Source: Bacteroidales bacterium UBA1800
Lineage (GTDB): Bacteria > Bacteroidota > Bacteroidia > Bacteroidales > VadinHA17
DNA: 18,340 nucleotides
Reading direction: 5' to 3'
Assembly: GCA_002319915.1 (NCBI GenBank)
Contig: DCFQ01000064.1
Coordinates: forward strand, 1 to 18,340
Each line of letters begins with the position of its first letter. The stretch's first letter is position 1. This document shows positions 7,612 to 15,532 of the stretch, piece by piece. Made by a program: the position numbers and the translations under genes. Below the pieces are notes generated by a model. It was not told the DNA's origin. It saw only the letters and a program-made list of their open reading frames with translations, and searched no databases.

Positions 7612-7861
7612 GTTTACTAAAATAAATCTGGCAAAAATAAACATCCATAGTCAAAGCAGGTAACAAAATACAATCAGATTTGGGTCGGTTAATATTTTAG
7701 TGCGAAATTCTTTATCCCGGAGCCTTCCCTGGCACCGGAGTTTTTACCGGACTGGACAAATCCCGGAGCTCTTTTGCAACTATCCGGTTACAAAACGAAA
7801 TGGCACAAGTATATAAAAATCGGGGCGGGGCCCTGTTAAGCCGCCGCTCCCGAATTCAAGG

Positions 7862-10297
7862 CTATTTTTTCTTTTTCATGTCAATCTCAGCCACACCTTT
7901 GTAATCATCCGGAGGATAATCGGAAATCGCGTTAATATTGGTTATTGCCCCGGTTTCCCCATTGATCGAAAACACGTTCCACCAGACTCCGTCCCCGCTT
8001 GAAGGCACAGTCCATTTTCTTATGAATCCGTTTTCCCCGTACAAATTAACCGTGGCATTTGAAGTGGTCGTAAGGCTTCCACTACCTGCATAATGATAGA
8101 CCGAATAATAGTATTCGCCGGTTACTGTTTTATCGATGGTTATTGTTTCCGGACCATACGATGTGACGTCATCCACATCCAGGCTGGCATATGGGGGAAT
8201 CAGGAGATCGCCCGGATTTGAATAGTATATGTGATATGGTGTCCCGTCAATATTTGGCGTAAAAAGGTGAGAATCCAGATCATTCGGATCTTCAGCCCAT
8301 GTAAGAACTATCCGGAAACCATTGACATTAATATCAGGTGACAGGTTCATTTTGAACCCTGAAGTTGACTCGTCACCCAAAACTGAAAGAACCAGATAAT
8401 CATTTATGTACCCTGTTTTTGAAAAATAAGCGGTATAAGTACCTGAAGGCACTGAAGTAAAATAGAAGGATCCGTCAGATCCTGACACAGTTTGATGAGT
8501 AATTTCCATTGCAATATCATTTATTCCGGGCCTAAGGTCAATTTTAACTCCTGAAACAGGCCTGAGAGTCGTTGCATCCACTACTGTACCTGCAACATCT
8601 CCCGCATCACTGGAGAATACTGAAAGCCAGGTTGTTGGTGCATAATACTCTGATGGACTCTGGTTAATGGCGTCAGACGGAATGTCCAATACCTGGTTTG
8701 AGGGTTTATATCCATTGGCAACAACCCTGATTCTGACGTAGCCAATAGTTGATTTTAATGAAAAATTACCAGCCGCATTCGTTATTGTACTTTGTAACAA
8801 ATTGCCATTCTGGTTATAAGATGTTACATATGCATTTGAGACTGGATTATTTGTTGAATAACTTTTAACACTTCCTTTAATTGTGACGGGTAAGCTGGGG
8901 GTTGTATTATTTAAGCTAAAATCAGTTATTGCCTCAGTTGAGAGGATTGAACCTAATGAATATCCAATATTTGCCGCGGTAATTACACTGTTAATTACAC
9001 GTATCGGGAATAACCAGGAATTAACCAATGACCTTGCTACCTCTTTCCCGATAATATCCGTCAGAATGTCTGCAATTAAGACAGGTTCCTTTGCACAGGT
9101 AGTCAGCATCCCTTTCGAAATTTCAGCAACGATGTGAACTATGTCTCCTTCACGATACCATGTATATATGCGGGCTTTCAGCACTAAATCCTTAGTGAGG
9201 TCTAAGTATGCCTTTTCAACCAGTTTATAAAAAGGGTGTTGGGTTGGCCTGCCCCGCAATTCAGTACTGAATTTCATGCCGGTTATTACCTCAAAGACAG
9301 GAATTCCCAAATCAAATACGGCACTGCATGCGGCTGGCAGCATAGCTCTTGAAAATTCATTATCAGTGATTTGACTTCCGATGTTGTAAGTGCCCAGCCC
9401 ATAGCATTTTACCGCTATCGCCTTATAACCGGCGGTATTGCTCTGTATTAACTGGCTGTTTTCAACAGGAACCTGTATCCCCTTTGTTATCAGATTCCAG
9501 ATGCTTATGCTTGGAGAAGGTATGATATCGACAGGATCTGCTGATTGTTCAAATGTAGAACCATTAACACTTTTATCAACAAAGACACTGATCCACCTTT
9601 TTGCCCTGTTGGCAACCTTAAATGACAATGCTGTTGAATTTTGTTCAAATTCCACAATTTTTAAGGCATTTATTTCAAAATCCGGTGACGGAGTAAAATC
9701 TTCTGATGATTTGACAACTCCAACTTTGTTTAAGGAACTAAGTCCCAGTGATCCTAATAGATCTTTATATACCAAGTCCAATGAGTTTAGCAGCTCATTA
9801 TTGTCACCCGACAGCGTGAATGATCCATTCTGCAGCTGTGAGTTTATGGTTTCAACAAGAAGACTAAATGAGCTTAACGTGTAGATCTTCTGTTTCAGCT
9901 CCAAAGCCTCATTGACATCGCTTGTGCAAAAAAACGGATTAAGAAAAACCAAAGCCTCAGCGGTTGTTGAAGCACTTATAATGTGATCCGAAGACTGCGA
10001 GCTTGTTACATCTATTGCCATCAGAGCCGGCTGACCGTTTGCATCAAGAACACATACCAGCTGTACAGCATCCTTATTTAACCTTAAATCATACTGATTA
10101 TCTCTTATTGTACCCCCATTTAGTCCGGAAATCAGCGACCACCCGGATTTATTAATATTGTCAGGGACCTCAATTGTTCCGGTTGTTACAATTTCACCCG
10201 ACCCGGGCAGATTAACAGGTTCATCCTTCTTGCAGCCTGAGATTGTTACTGCTCCAAGAATGATAAAGATCAGCAGGATATGAATCAGCTTTTTCAT
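7862..10297 (-). CDS. Large surface lipoprotein with CarboxypepD_reg and DUF2135/YfaP-like domains
   Basis: 811 residues from the ATG at 10297, chosen because MKKLIHILLIFIILGAVTIS leads straight to the lipobox ISGC (Cys22). The in-frame ATG at 10324 adds nine residues. CKKDEP after the lipid site fits the Bacteroidota lipoprotein export signal K-(D/E)2, so exposure on the cell surface is likely (inference). Residues about 25-460 match no family I know. About 469-535 (IKGSVKSYSTNNPVSNAYV) and 564-639 (VAGTVVDATTLRPVSGVKI, then SGTYTAYFSKTGY) are two transthyretin-like CarboxypepD_reg sandwiches. About 659-780 (FRIVLTWAEDPNDLDSHLF, YGPETITIDKTVTGEY) is a DUF2135/YfaP-like domain also found in the gene at the left edge. 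It probably binds polymer or protein outside the cell; enzymatic activity is not apparent. Confidence 0.85.
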   Translation of the reverse strand: MKKLIHILLIFIILGAVTISGCKKDEPVNLPGSGEIVTTGTIEVPDNINKSGWSLISGLNGGTIRDNQYDLRLNKDAVQLVCVLDANGQPALMAIDVTSSQSSDHIISASTTAEALVFLNPFFCTSDVNEALELKQKIYTLSSFSLLVETINSQLQNGSFTLSGDNNELLNSLDLVYKDLLGSLGLSSLNKVGVVKSSEDFTPSPDFEINALKIVEFEQNSTALSFKVANRAKRWISVFVDKSVNGSTFEQSADPVDIIPSPSISIWNLITKGIQVPVENSQLIQSNTAGYKAIAVKCYGLGTYNIGSQITDNEFSRAMLPAACSAVFDLGIPVFEVITGMKFSTELRGRPTQHPFYKLVEKAYLDLTKDLVLKARIYTWYREGDIVHIVAEISKGMLTTCAKEPVLIADILTDIIGKEVARSLVNSWLFPIRVINSVITAANIGYSLGSILSTEAITDFSLNNTTPSLPVTIKGSVKSYSTNNPVSNAYVTSYNQNGNLLQSTITNAAGNFSLKSTIGYVRIRVVANGYKPSNQVLDIPSDAINQSPSEYYAPTTWLSVFSSDAGDVAGTVVDATTLRPVSGVKIDLRPGINDIAMEITHQTVSGSDGSFYFTSVPSGTYTAYFSKTGYINDYLVLSVLGDESTSGFKMNLSPDINVNGFRIVLTWAEDPNDLDSHLFTPNIDGTPYHIYYSNPGDLLIPPYASLDVDDVTSYGPETITIDKTVTGEYYYSVYHYAGSGSLTTTSNATVNLYGENGFIRKWTVPSSGDGVWWNVFSINGETGAITNINAISDYPPDDYKGVAEIDMKKKK

Positions 10298-10717
10298 ATT
10301 TATTAAATTTTTGTTATGAACCAATTAAATATTTAAGGGGAGATATTATTCTACAGACTAAGAAATACGACTGCTTTGGTTAGTAATTAATAATCAGATA
10401 ACTATGCATATGATTCTAAATCTAGGATAAAATTGAATATTTGAATAATGTATTTTGACAGACTTATTAATATACTTGATTAATGGAGGTTATCGGTAAA
10501 TTGCCGCATTCTTTAGGGATTAAAACAAGTGTTCCCGGTGAGGATCCTGGTCCCAAATCAGATCCCGGATTTTCTCATTATCCTGTTTGCAAGACTTCCC
10601 GGCTTTTGCTCCAAAGAACACTTTCCGGTTATTCAACAAAATTGTAATTTTGTTTTCGGCCTTGATTTTGAATGTTGGACCAGGGTGTGCGGCCTTATTT
10701 TAACCATACCAGTGAAA
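10298..10717. other. Divergent intergenic region
   Basis: 420 bp between the divergent lipoprotein and glycosidase genes. The first 200 bp (10298-10500) are very AT-rich, with no clear CAAAnnTA (minus-strand -7) element, so the lipoprotein promoter is not identified. The plus frame is open from 10529, but its first 63 residues lack signal-peptide logic and are taken as untranslated. A plus-strand promoter is proposed at 10622-10652. Confidence 0.5.
10622..10652 (+). promoter_or_regulatory. Probable promoter of the glycosidase operon
   Basis: TAATTTTG at 10645-10652 fits TAnnTTTG exactly, and is the same octamer as in the methyltransferase promoter. TTTC at 10622-10625 is one base from TTTG, with a 19-bp spacer. 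Transcription from about 10659 would leave a leader of about 60 nt before the ATG at 10718. Confidence 0.45.
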
Positions 10718-12340
10718 ATGAAAAATCTACCTGACAATAACTTACGGATTATTTGTGCCGCAGCCCTGATTGTGCTGTTAAAAACCGGTCTTGCATATGG
10801 CCAGGCGAATGGGACTGAAATGCCCGGAATTGTACAAAATGATGGCCGTTTTGCCTTGCTGGTCGATGGCAAGCCATTCTTTATGCTCGGAGGTCAATCC
10901 GGTAACTCCTCAACATGGCCCAGGGTCCTGCCGGATGTCTGGAAAACCATTGATTCGATAAATGCAAATACCCTTGAAATCCCGGTTTACTGGAACCAGG
11001 TTGAGCCTCAACCCGGCCGGTTTGACTTTTCAATGATCCAGATGCTCCTGGACCAGGCAAGGGAAAGGAATAAACGGCTCATATTGTTGTGGTTTGCCAC
11101 GTGGAAGAACGGAAGCAACCATTATATGCCCGAATGGATGAAGCTTGATTCAAAAAGATACCCGAACATAGTTGGAAAGGACGGTAAGCCGGTCGATTCA
11201 CCTTCGCCGCATTCAAAGGATGCCATGGAAGCCGATGCAAAAGCTTTCGCGGAAGTAATGAATTATTTAAAGAGCGCCGATCCGGAACATACCGTCATAA
11301 TGGTACAGGTTGAGAATGAACCCGGTTCATGGGGAAGCGTACGTGATTATTCCGGTACTGCCCAAAAGCTTTTCGAACAACCCGTACCGAAAGCCTTGCT
11401 TAACCCGCAGACATTAAGGGAATTAAATGTGCCCCCGGATGCAAAGGGAACCTGGAAGGAAGTATTCGGGAAAAATGCTGACGAATATTTTCACGCCTGG
11501 TCGGTAGCCAGTTATATCGAATATGTGGCGGCATCAGGAAAAGCCGTCAACCCGCTTCCGATCTATGTGAACGCCGCGCTCCGGGATCCGCTGACCAACC
11601 CTGATGCATCGCAATATGAGAGCGGCGGAGCCACCGATAATGTTATCCCTGTCTGGAAGGCAGCCGCACCGTCGATCGATCTTGTGGCTCCTGATATTTA
11701 TTTGCAGGGAGACGAGAGAGTCCTTAAAATCATTGATCTATATTCACGCCCGGATAACGCCCTGCTGGTTCCGGAAACCGGGAGCAATGTGAAATACCTT
11801 TATAAGGTCATCGAAAAAGGGATCGGTTATTCTCCTTTTGGTGTTGATGGCAGGCGGCACGGAACTGCCGGTGATCGCAATGCACCGCTGGCAAGGGAAT
11901 ACAAATTGCTGGGCCCGATGATGCCACAGCTTGCAAAATGGGGATTCGAGGGGCGGATTCACTCTGTGGTCGAGCCGGAAGATCATTCTGAGCAAAGAAT
12001 AAATCTGGGGAACTGGGAAGCAGTAATAACTTTTGGAATGGGCAGGAGATTTGCTTCCGCGCAGGAAAATACTTCCCCAAAAACGGCGACAGGGAAAGCT
12101 ATGGTCATCAAGCTGGGTGACAATGAATTTATTGCCATCGGGACCAATAGCCGCTTCACCTTCAACCCAATCGGCATAAACAAAGGAAAAGCCTGGCAAT
12201 ACCTGAAGGTAAAGGAAGGATATTATGAAAACGGCGAGTTTCAGTTGCTTCGTGAGCTCAATGGCGACGAAACCGACTGGGGCGGACCCTACATCGGGGA
12301 AGAGCCTTCAATCCTGCATATTACACTAGTCACAAGATGA
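10718..12340 (+). CDS. GH35-type glycosidase with DUF5597-like C-terminus (beta-galactosidase-like)
   Basis: 540 residues from the ATG at 10718, where MKNLPDNNLRIICAAALIVL followed by AYGQ forms a signal peptide; the more upstream ATG at 10529 would bury it. FALLVDGKPFFMLGGQSGN opens the (beta/alpha)8 barrel as in GH35 and GH42 relatives. EIPVYWNQVEPQPGRFDF is the typical substrate-contact region. VQVENEPGS supplies the acid/base Glu201 after Asn200, and LLVPETGSN supplies the probable nucleophile Glu353. The C-terminal portion (about 420-540) fits the DUF5597 beta-domain usually fused to this group. Retaining hydrolysis of beta-galactosides or related glycosides in the periplasm or outside is expected. 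Substrate is not deducible. First gene of a likely operon, 81 bp ahead of the oxidoreductase. Confidence 0.85.
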   Translation: MKNLPDNNLRIICAAALIVLLKTGLAYGQANGTEMPGIVQNDGRFALLVDGKPFFMLGGQSGNSSTWPRVLPDVWKTIDSINANTLEIPVYWNQVEPQPGRFDFSMIQMLLDQARERNKRLILLWFATWKNGSNHYMPEWMKLDSKRYPNIVGKDGKPVDSPSPHSKDAMEADAKAFAEVMNYLKSADPEHTVIMVQVENEPGSWGSVRDYSGTAQKLFEQPVPKALLNPQTLRELNVPPDAKGTWKEVFGKNADEYFHAWSVASYIEYVAASGKAVNPLPIYVNAALRDPLTNPDASQYESGGATDNVIPVWKAAAPSIDLVAPDIYLQGDERVLKIIDLYSRPDNALLVPETGSNVKYLYKVIEKGIGYSPFGVDGRRHGTAGDRNAPLAREYKLLGPMMPQLAKWGFEGRIHSVVEPEDHSEQRINLGNWEAVITFGMGRRFASAQENTSPKTATGKAMVIKLGDNEFIAIGTNSRFTFNPIGINKGKAWQYLKVKEGYYENGEFQLLRELNGDETDWGGPYIGEEPSILHITLVTR

Positions 12341-12421
12341 TTTCCTGTGAAATCAAACAACCTCACCCTTTTGTTTTGCCTGCTGCTAAATTGATAAAAA
12401 CCGACCTAAAACCAGATTAAC

Positions 12422-13744
12422 ATGAACCGCCGCAAATTTATTAACCAGACTGCGCTGGCATCTGCCGGATTGGGAATGACCAGTTATATTCCCTCTATCG
12501 CCCGTAATTCCGAAGCAGCACCATCCGACTCGCTCAATGTCGCCCTTATCGGGTGCAACAGCATGGGATTCGGGATCCTTGAACACCACTTGTCAAATCC
12601 AGGGGTCAATTGCGTTGCCATGTGCGATATTGATGATTCCGTCCTGAGCAAAAGATCAAATGAAGTAAAGACAAGGTTTAATCAGAACCCCAGGCTCTAC
12701 AAGGATTTCCGCAAGCTTCTGGAGCAGAAGGATATTGACTCTGTGATAGTCGGCACCCCCGATCACTGGCATTGCCTCATCGCGGTATATGCCATGCAGG
12801 CAGGCAAGGATGTCTACGTCGAAAAGCCTATGGCTAATTCGATAGAAGAATGCAACATAATGGTCAGAGCGACAAATTATTATAAGAGGATCGTGCAGGT
12901 CGGTCAGCAGCAGCGGAGCGGATTCGTCTTCCAAAAGGCAATGGAATTGATAAAGGGCGGGAAAATCGGGAAATTGAGGAAGATAAATATCTGGGCCAAT
13001 TTCAATTACGGAGTCGGGGATGCTATTCTTCCCGATGAACCGGTTCCTGCAGGCGTCGACTTCGATATGTGGCTCGGACCCGCACCGGCCAGGAGTTTTA
13101 ACAGAACAAGGTTCCACGGCCTGTGGAGAATGTTTTGGAATTACGGCGGCGGGCTTATGTCCGACTGGGGCGTCCACCTGATCGACATGGGGATCTGGGC
13201 ACAGGACATAACCGCTCCCCCTGCAAAGGTCCTTGTTTACGGAGCCAATACATACCACGAAAAGAGGTCGAGGGAAACATTCGATTCGATGTCGGTAGTA
13301 TATCCCGGACATGATTGTGTAATCAACTGGGATATGACGGCCGGGGTCCAGAGCGGCCCTTACGGCATGCTCTATGGAATAGCGTTCGTGGGCGATGATG
13401 CCACAATTATCGCAGACAGGTCAAAGATCATCGTTCAACCCGAATGGGATGAGGAAGCCAAAAAGAACAGGACGGAAGAATATAAATTCACTGAAGGCAA
13501 GGAATCGCACGATCTTCATGTGAAGAATTTCATCAGCTGCGTTAAATCGAGGAATAAACCGGCCTGTCCGCCCGAGACCGGCAGGATAGCCGCACTCCAT
13601 GTCCATATACCCAATATCGCCGCAAGAACAGGAGAGCCCGTGCTCCTGTGGGACGATCTCAATAACAGGTTTACGAACAGCGAGGCTGCGAATAAGCTTG
13701 TCACTCCTGTTTACAGGGCTCCGTGGACCCTTCCGAAGGTTTAG
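12422..13744 (+). CDS. Tat-exported Gfo/Idh/MocA-family oxidoreductase
   Basis: 440 residues. NRRKFINQTALASAGLG is a twin-arginine signal, so the enzyme folds with its NAD(P) in the cytosol before export. The Rossmann start VALIGCNSMGFG has Asn at the second Gly of GxGxxG. VEKPMA holds the family Lys135 of EKP, and GGGLMSDWGVHLIDMGIW carries Asp248, catalytic-type His252 and Asp255. YGMLYGIAFVGDDATI and WDEEAKKN belong to the C-terminal alpha/beta sheet. Members oxidise sugar hydroxyls or reduce keto sugars. With its neighbours, 3-oxidation of a glycoside is the likeliest task (inference). It lies 81 bp after the glycosidase and 54 bp before the isomerase-like gene, with no terminator in either gap. 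Confidence 0.9.
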   Translation: MNRRKFINQTALASAGLGMTSYIPSIARNSEAAPSDSLNVALIGCNSMGFGILEHHLSNPGVNCVAMCDIDDSVLSKRSNEVKTRFNQNPRLYKDFRKLLEQKDIDSVIVGTPDHWHCLIAVYAMQAGKDVYVEKPMANSIEECNIMVRATNYYKRIVQVGQQQRSGFVFQKAMELIKGGKIGKLRKINIWANFNYGVGDAILPDEPVPAGVDFDMWLGPAPARSFNRTRFHGLWRMFWNYGGGLMSDWGVHLIDMGIWAQDITAPPAKVLVYGANTYHEKRSRETFDSMSVVYPGHDCVINWDMTAGVQSGPYGMLYGIAFVGDDATIIADRSKIIVQPEWDEEAKKNRTEEYKFTEGKESHDLHVKNFISCVKSRNKPACPPETGRIAALHVHIPNIAARTGEPVLLWDDLNNRFTNSEAANKLVTPVYRAPWTLPKV

Positions 13745-13798
13745 GTCCATGATCATATGAAGACTCCAGTCTACTCATCTTAAATATGTCATAGAATT

Positions 13799-14647
13799 AT
13801 GCTTACACGCAGAGGATTTATAAAAGGATCGGCCGTTGCAGCAGCAATTGTCCCTTTTTCCGGGATCGGGATATTTTCATGTTCCTCAGCCCACCGGCTG
13901 AAAAATTTCGGGTTCATCTCGGGAATAATCGGGAAAGAGCTTGAAGGAGACTGGAAGGAAGTTCTTAAAAAAGCTGCGGGCTTCGGCTATACTGAAATTG
14001 AAACCGGGAATTACCTTGGTGATTCACCGGTCTCTTTTGTTAAATACCTGAAGAGCATTGGATTGAACCCGGTTGCCGGAGCTTTGAATTTCAATGCGAA
14101 TGACCAGGAATTGAGGGAGAACTTTACCCTGATCAACAGCCTTAGGATGAAATACGCAGTGGTCTACTGGCCCTGGTTCACAGGCGGCCCCTTTTCGCCT
14201 GAGGAGTGCAGGAAGAGCGCGGACCGGCTCAACTTCCTGGGACAGCAGTGCAAAAATCATGGGCTGACACTGTGCTGGCACAACCATAACAGGGAATTTG
14301 AACATGCGGACACCGGGCTGCCGTTTGATTTCCTCATGGAAAATACGGATAAGGATCTCGTACATTGCGAACTTGATCTCTATTGGGTAAAAAAAGGCGG
14401 GGCTGATCCGCTGGAAATCCTGAAAAAGTACCCTGGCCGGTTTCCGATCCTTCATGTTAAGGACATGGCCCCGGGGCCTGATATGGATTTCGAATGCCCC
14501 GGAAGCGGAATAATCGATTTCCCGTCAATTTTCAGGGAGGCGCATGCCCAGGGAATTAAACACTTTATGGTCGAGAGGGATAATGTTCCGGATGGAATGG
14601 CTTGCATCAGGTCTGCAGCTGAGTACCTTAAAAAGGTTACGTTCTGA
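13799..14647 (+). CDS. Tat-exported sugar phosphate isomerase/epimerase-like TIM barrel
   Basis: 282 residues. TRRGFIKGSAVAAAIVPFSG is a twin-arginine signal; IFSC near residue 28 could be a weak lipobox, so a Tat lipoprotein is possible. The rest is an AP-endonuclease-2/XylA-like barrel: GYTEIETGNY (Glu66, Glu68), LCWHNHNREFE (His161, His163, Glu166, Glu168), HCELDLYWV (Glu191, Asp193), ILHVKDM (His219, Asp222) and MVERDN (Glu259). These acidic and His positions suit a divalent-metal site. Export rules out ordinary cytosolic sugar-phosphate work. In Bacteroidota such proteins occur beside Gfo/Idh/MocA enzymes and may isomerise or cleave keto-sugars. Likely last gene of the operon. Confidence 0.87.
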   Translation: MLTRRGFIKGSAVAAAIVPFSGIGIFSCSSAHRLKNFGFISGIIGKELEGDWKEVLKKAAGFGYTEIETGNYLGDSPVSFVKYLKSIGLNPVAGALNFNANDQELRENFTLINSLRMKYAVVYWPWFTGGPFSPEECRKSADRLNFLGQQCKNHGLTLCWHNHNREFEHADTGLPFDFLMENTDKDLVHCELDLYWVKKGGADPLEILKKYPGRFPILHVKDMAPGPDMDFECPGSGIIDFPSIFREAHAQGIKHFMVERDNVPDGMACIRSAAEYLKKVTF

Positions 14648-14709
14648 AGCGAGGCACCTCGTGAAGCAGGCAGGTTATCCCAGGCATTTATGAACTTTGC
14701 GAATGCCTC

Positions 14710-14729
14710 CCTGTCTGCCGCCAGGCAGG
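14710..14729. repeat. Palindrome matching the inner hairpin at 4374-4393
   Basis: CCTGTCTG-CCGC-CAGGCAGG differs from the earlier copy in two of 20 positions; one change leaves a G-T pair in the stem if transcribed. A further CAGGCAGG half-site, with no partner arm, occurs at about 14666-14673. Confidence 0.6.
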
Positions 14730-14782
14730 CAGCAGGTATGCTTCAGGGGACCGTGAGAGCGAGAAATTCGTATCATTCTGTT

Positions 14783-14790
14783 TATCTTTG
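14783..14790 (+). promoter_or_regulatory. TAnnTTTG promoter element
   Basis: TATCTTTG fits the -7 consensus exactly. No TTTG is seen at the expected -33 distance. Transcription would begin near 14797, 250 nt before the DUF4347-like gene. Confidence 0.35.
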
Positions 14791-14870
14791 TTTTAACATG
14801 CCTACCTTATTGACCTTCCGTCTTAGGTCCTTTGCCCGGGGCTATAAATCAGCCAGTTAATAGACCAAAA

Positions 14871-14893
14871 AAAAATTGCCCTGCACAATTTTT
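14871..14893. terminator. A/T-rich terminator-like hairpin
   Basis: AAAAATTG (14871-14878) and CAATTTTT (14886-14893) pair perfectly around a 7-nt loop; A runs precede and T's end the stem. The stem is weak in GC, so efficiency is doubtful. It could end the glycosidase operon or a short RNA started near 14797. Confidence 0.35.
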
Positions 14894-15044
14894 CTTCAAT
14901 ATCCCTGTTTTTAAATGCGTTGTAGAAGGGGAAATGTTTTATCTCACTTGCGGTCAGCTCATCCGGGCAAGGAAAACATGCGGGAAATAATCAGAAAAAT
15001 ATCGTGGGATTTTAATGTGAAATAAATAACAATAACTCCGTGCT

Positions 15045-15512
15045 ATGAAATCGCCCCTGAATTCATTCAAGACTCTTATGCTCTTTTCATTGATCGCCAT
15101 TTTACCGTCTGCTTCACTATCCGGGCAGACAACCAGACTTATAGTAATAGATCCCCTGGTTATTGCGGAAACAGGAAACCTGGTAAACCAGCCGCCTCTC
15201 CAGAAGGTACTGCGGCTTCCCGATAAAGGCAACCCGATCAGCCTGATCACGGCCGAACTTAAACTTGCATCATATGACGAGGTCGATCTGTATCTCCTCA
15301 CAAAGCCGGCTTCGGTGATTTTCGATGAGATCAATATCCTCCCTGATAACATAAATGACTTTGCCGCCGATTTCGGGCAGTGGAAAGATCTCCTTAAGCC
15401 TGGCGCAAGGATAATCATCCATTCCGCAAACCTTACCTCGGAGCCCGGGGGCGAGACCATAGTCAGAAATATTTCTGCATTTACAGGCAGGAACGTAACA
15501 GTAGAAAACTAG
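15045..15512 (+). CDS. Small secreted DUF4347-like protein
   Basis: 155 residues. The first 27 or so (FKTLMLFSLIAILPSASLSG) form a signal peptide. The mature part, with RLIVIDPLVIAE at its start, ISLITAELKLASYDEVDLYL in the middle and WKDLLKPGARIIIHSANL followed by VRNISAFTGRNVTV at the end, follows the pattern of DUF4347. That domain normally sits at the N-terminus of giant cadherin- or Ig-repeat adhesins and ends with a GE..V..IA..TG..V pattern. Here it stands alone, and the next gene, 20 bp downstream, is just such an adhesin, so the pair looks like a split version of the usual fusion. The His-Gly pair common in DUF4347 is not evident, so the protein may be divergent. Role unknown; secretion or processing of the adhesin is one possibility. 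Confidence 0.65.
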   Translation: MKSPLNSFKTLMLFSLIAILPSASLSGQTTRLIVIDPLVIAETGNLVNQPPLQKVLRLPDKGNPISLITAELKLASYDEVDLYLLTKPASVIFDEINILPDNINDFAADFGQWKDLLKPGARIIIHSANLTSEPGGETIVRNISAFTGRNVTVEN

Positions 15513-15532
15513 CACTGAAAAATCCCGATCCT

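Larger units (their letters stand above)
14648..15044. other. Intergenic region with palindrome, promoter-like and terminator-like sites
   Basis: 397 bp after the isomerase-like gene. It contains a repeated palindrome (14710-14729), a TATCTTTG element (14783-14790), and an A/T hairpin (14871-14893). From 14894 to 15044 I see no further element and no convincing gene. Confidence 0.6.

Noticed and set aside
10529..10717. N-terminal extension of the glycosidase from the ATG at 10529
   Set aside because: It places a clear signal peptide at residue 64, and the proposed promoter lies inside the extension.
12656..13312. Long minus-strand open frame across the oxidoreductase gene
   Set aside because: Lies wholly inside a well-supported plus-strand gene; translation shows no domain or composition of a real protein.
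14650..14661. CGAGG/CCTCG hairpin just after the isomerase-like gene as terminator
   Set aside because: Five-bp arms with a 2-nt centre and no following T run.
14798..14860. Small ORF of 20 codons starting at 14798 after the TATCTTTG element
   Set aside because: No recognisable sequence, ribosome site or hydrophobic segment; likely chance.
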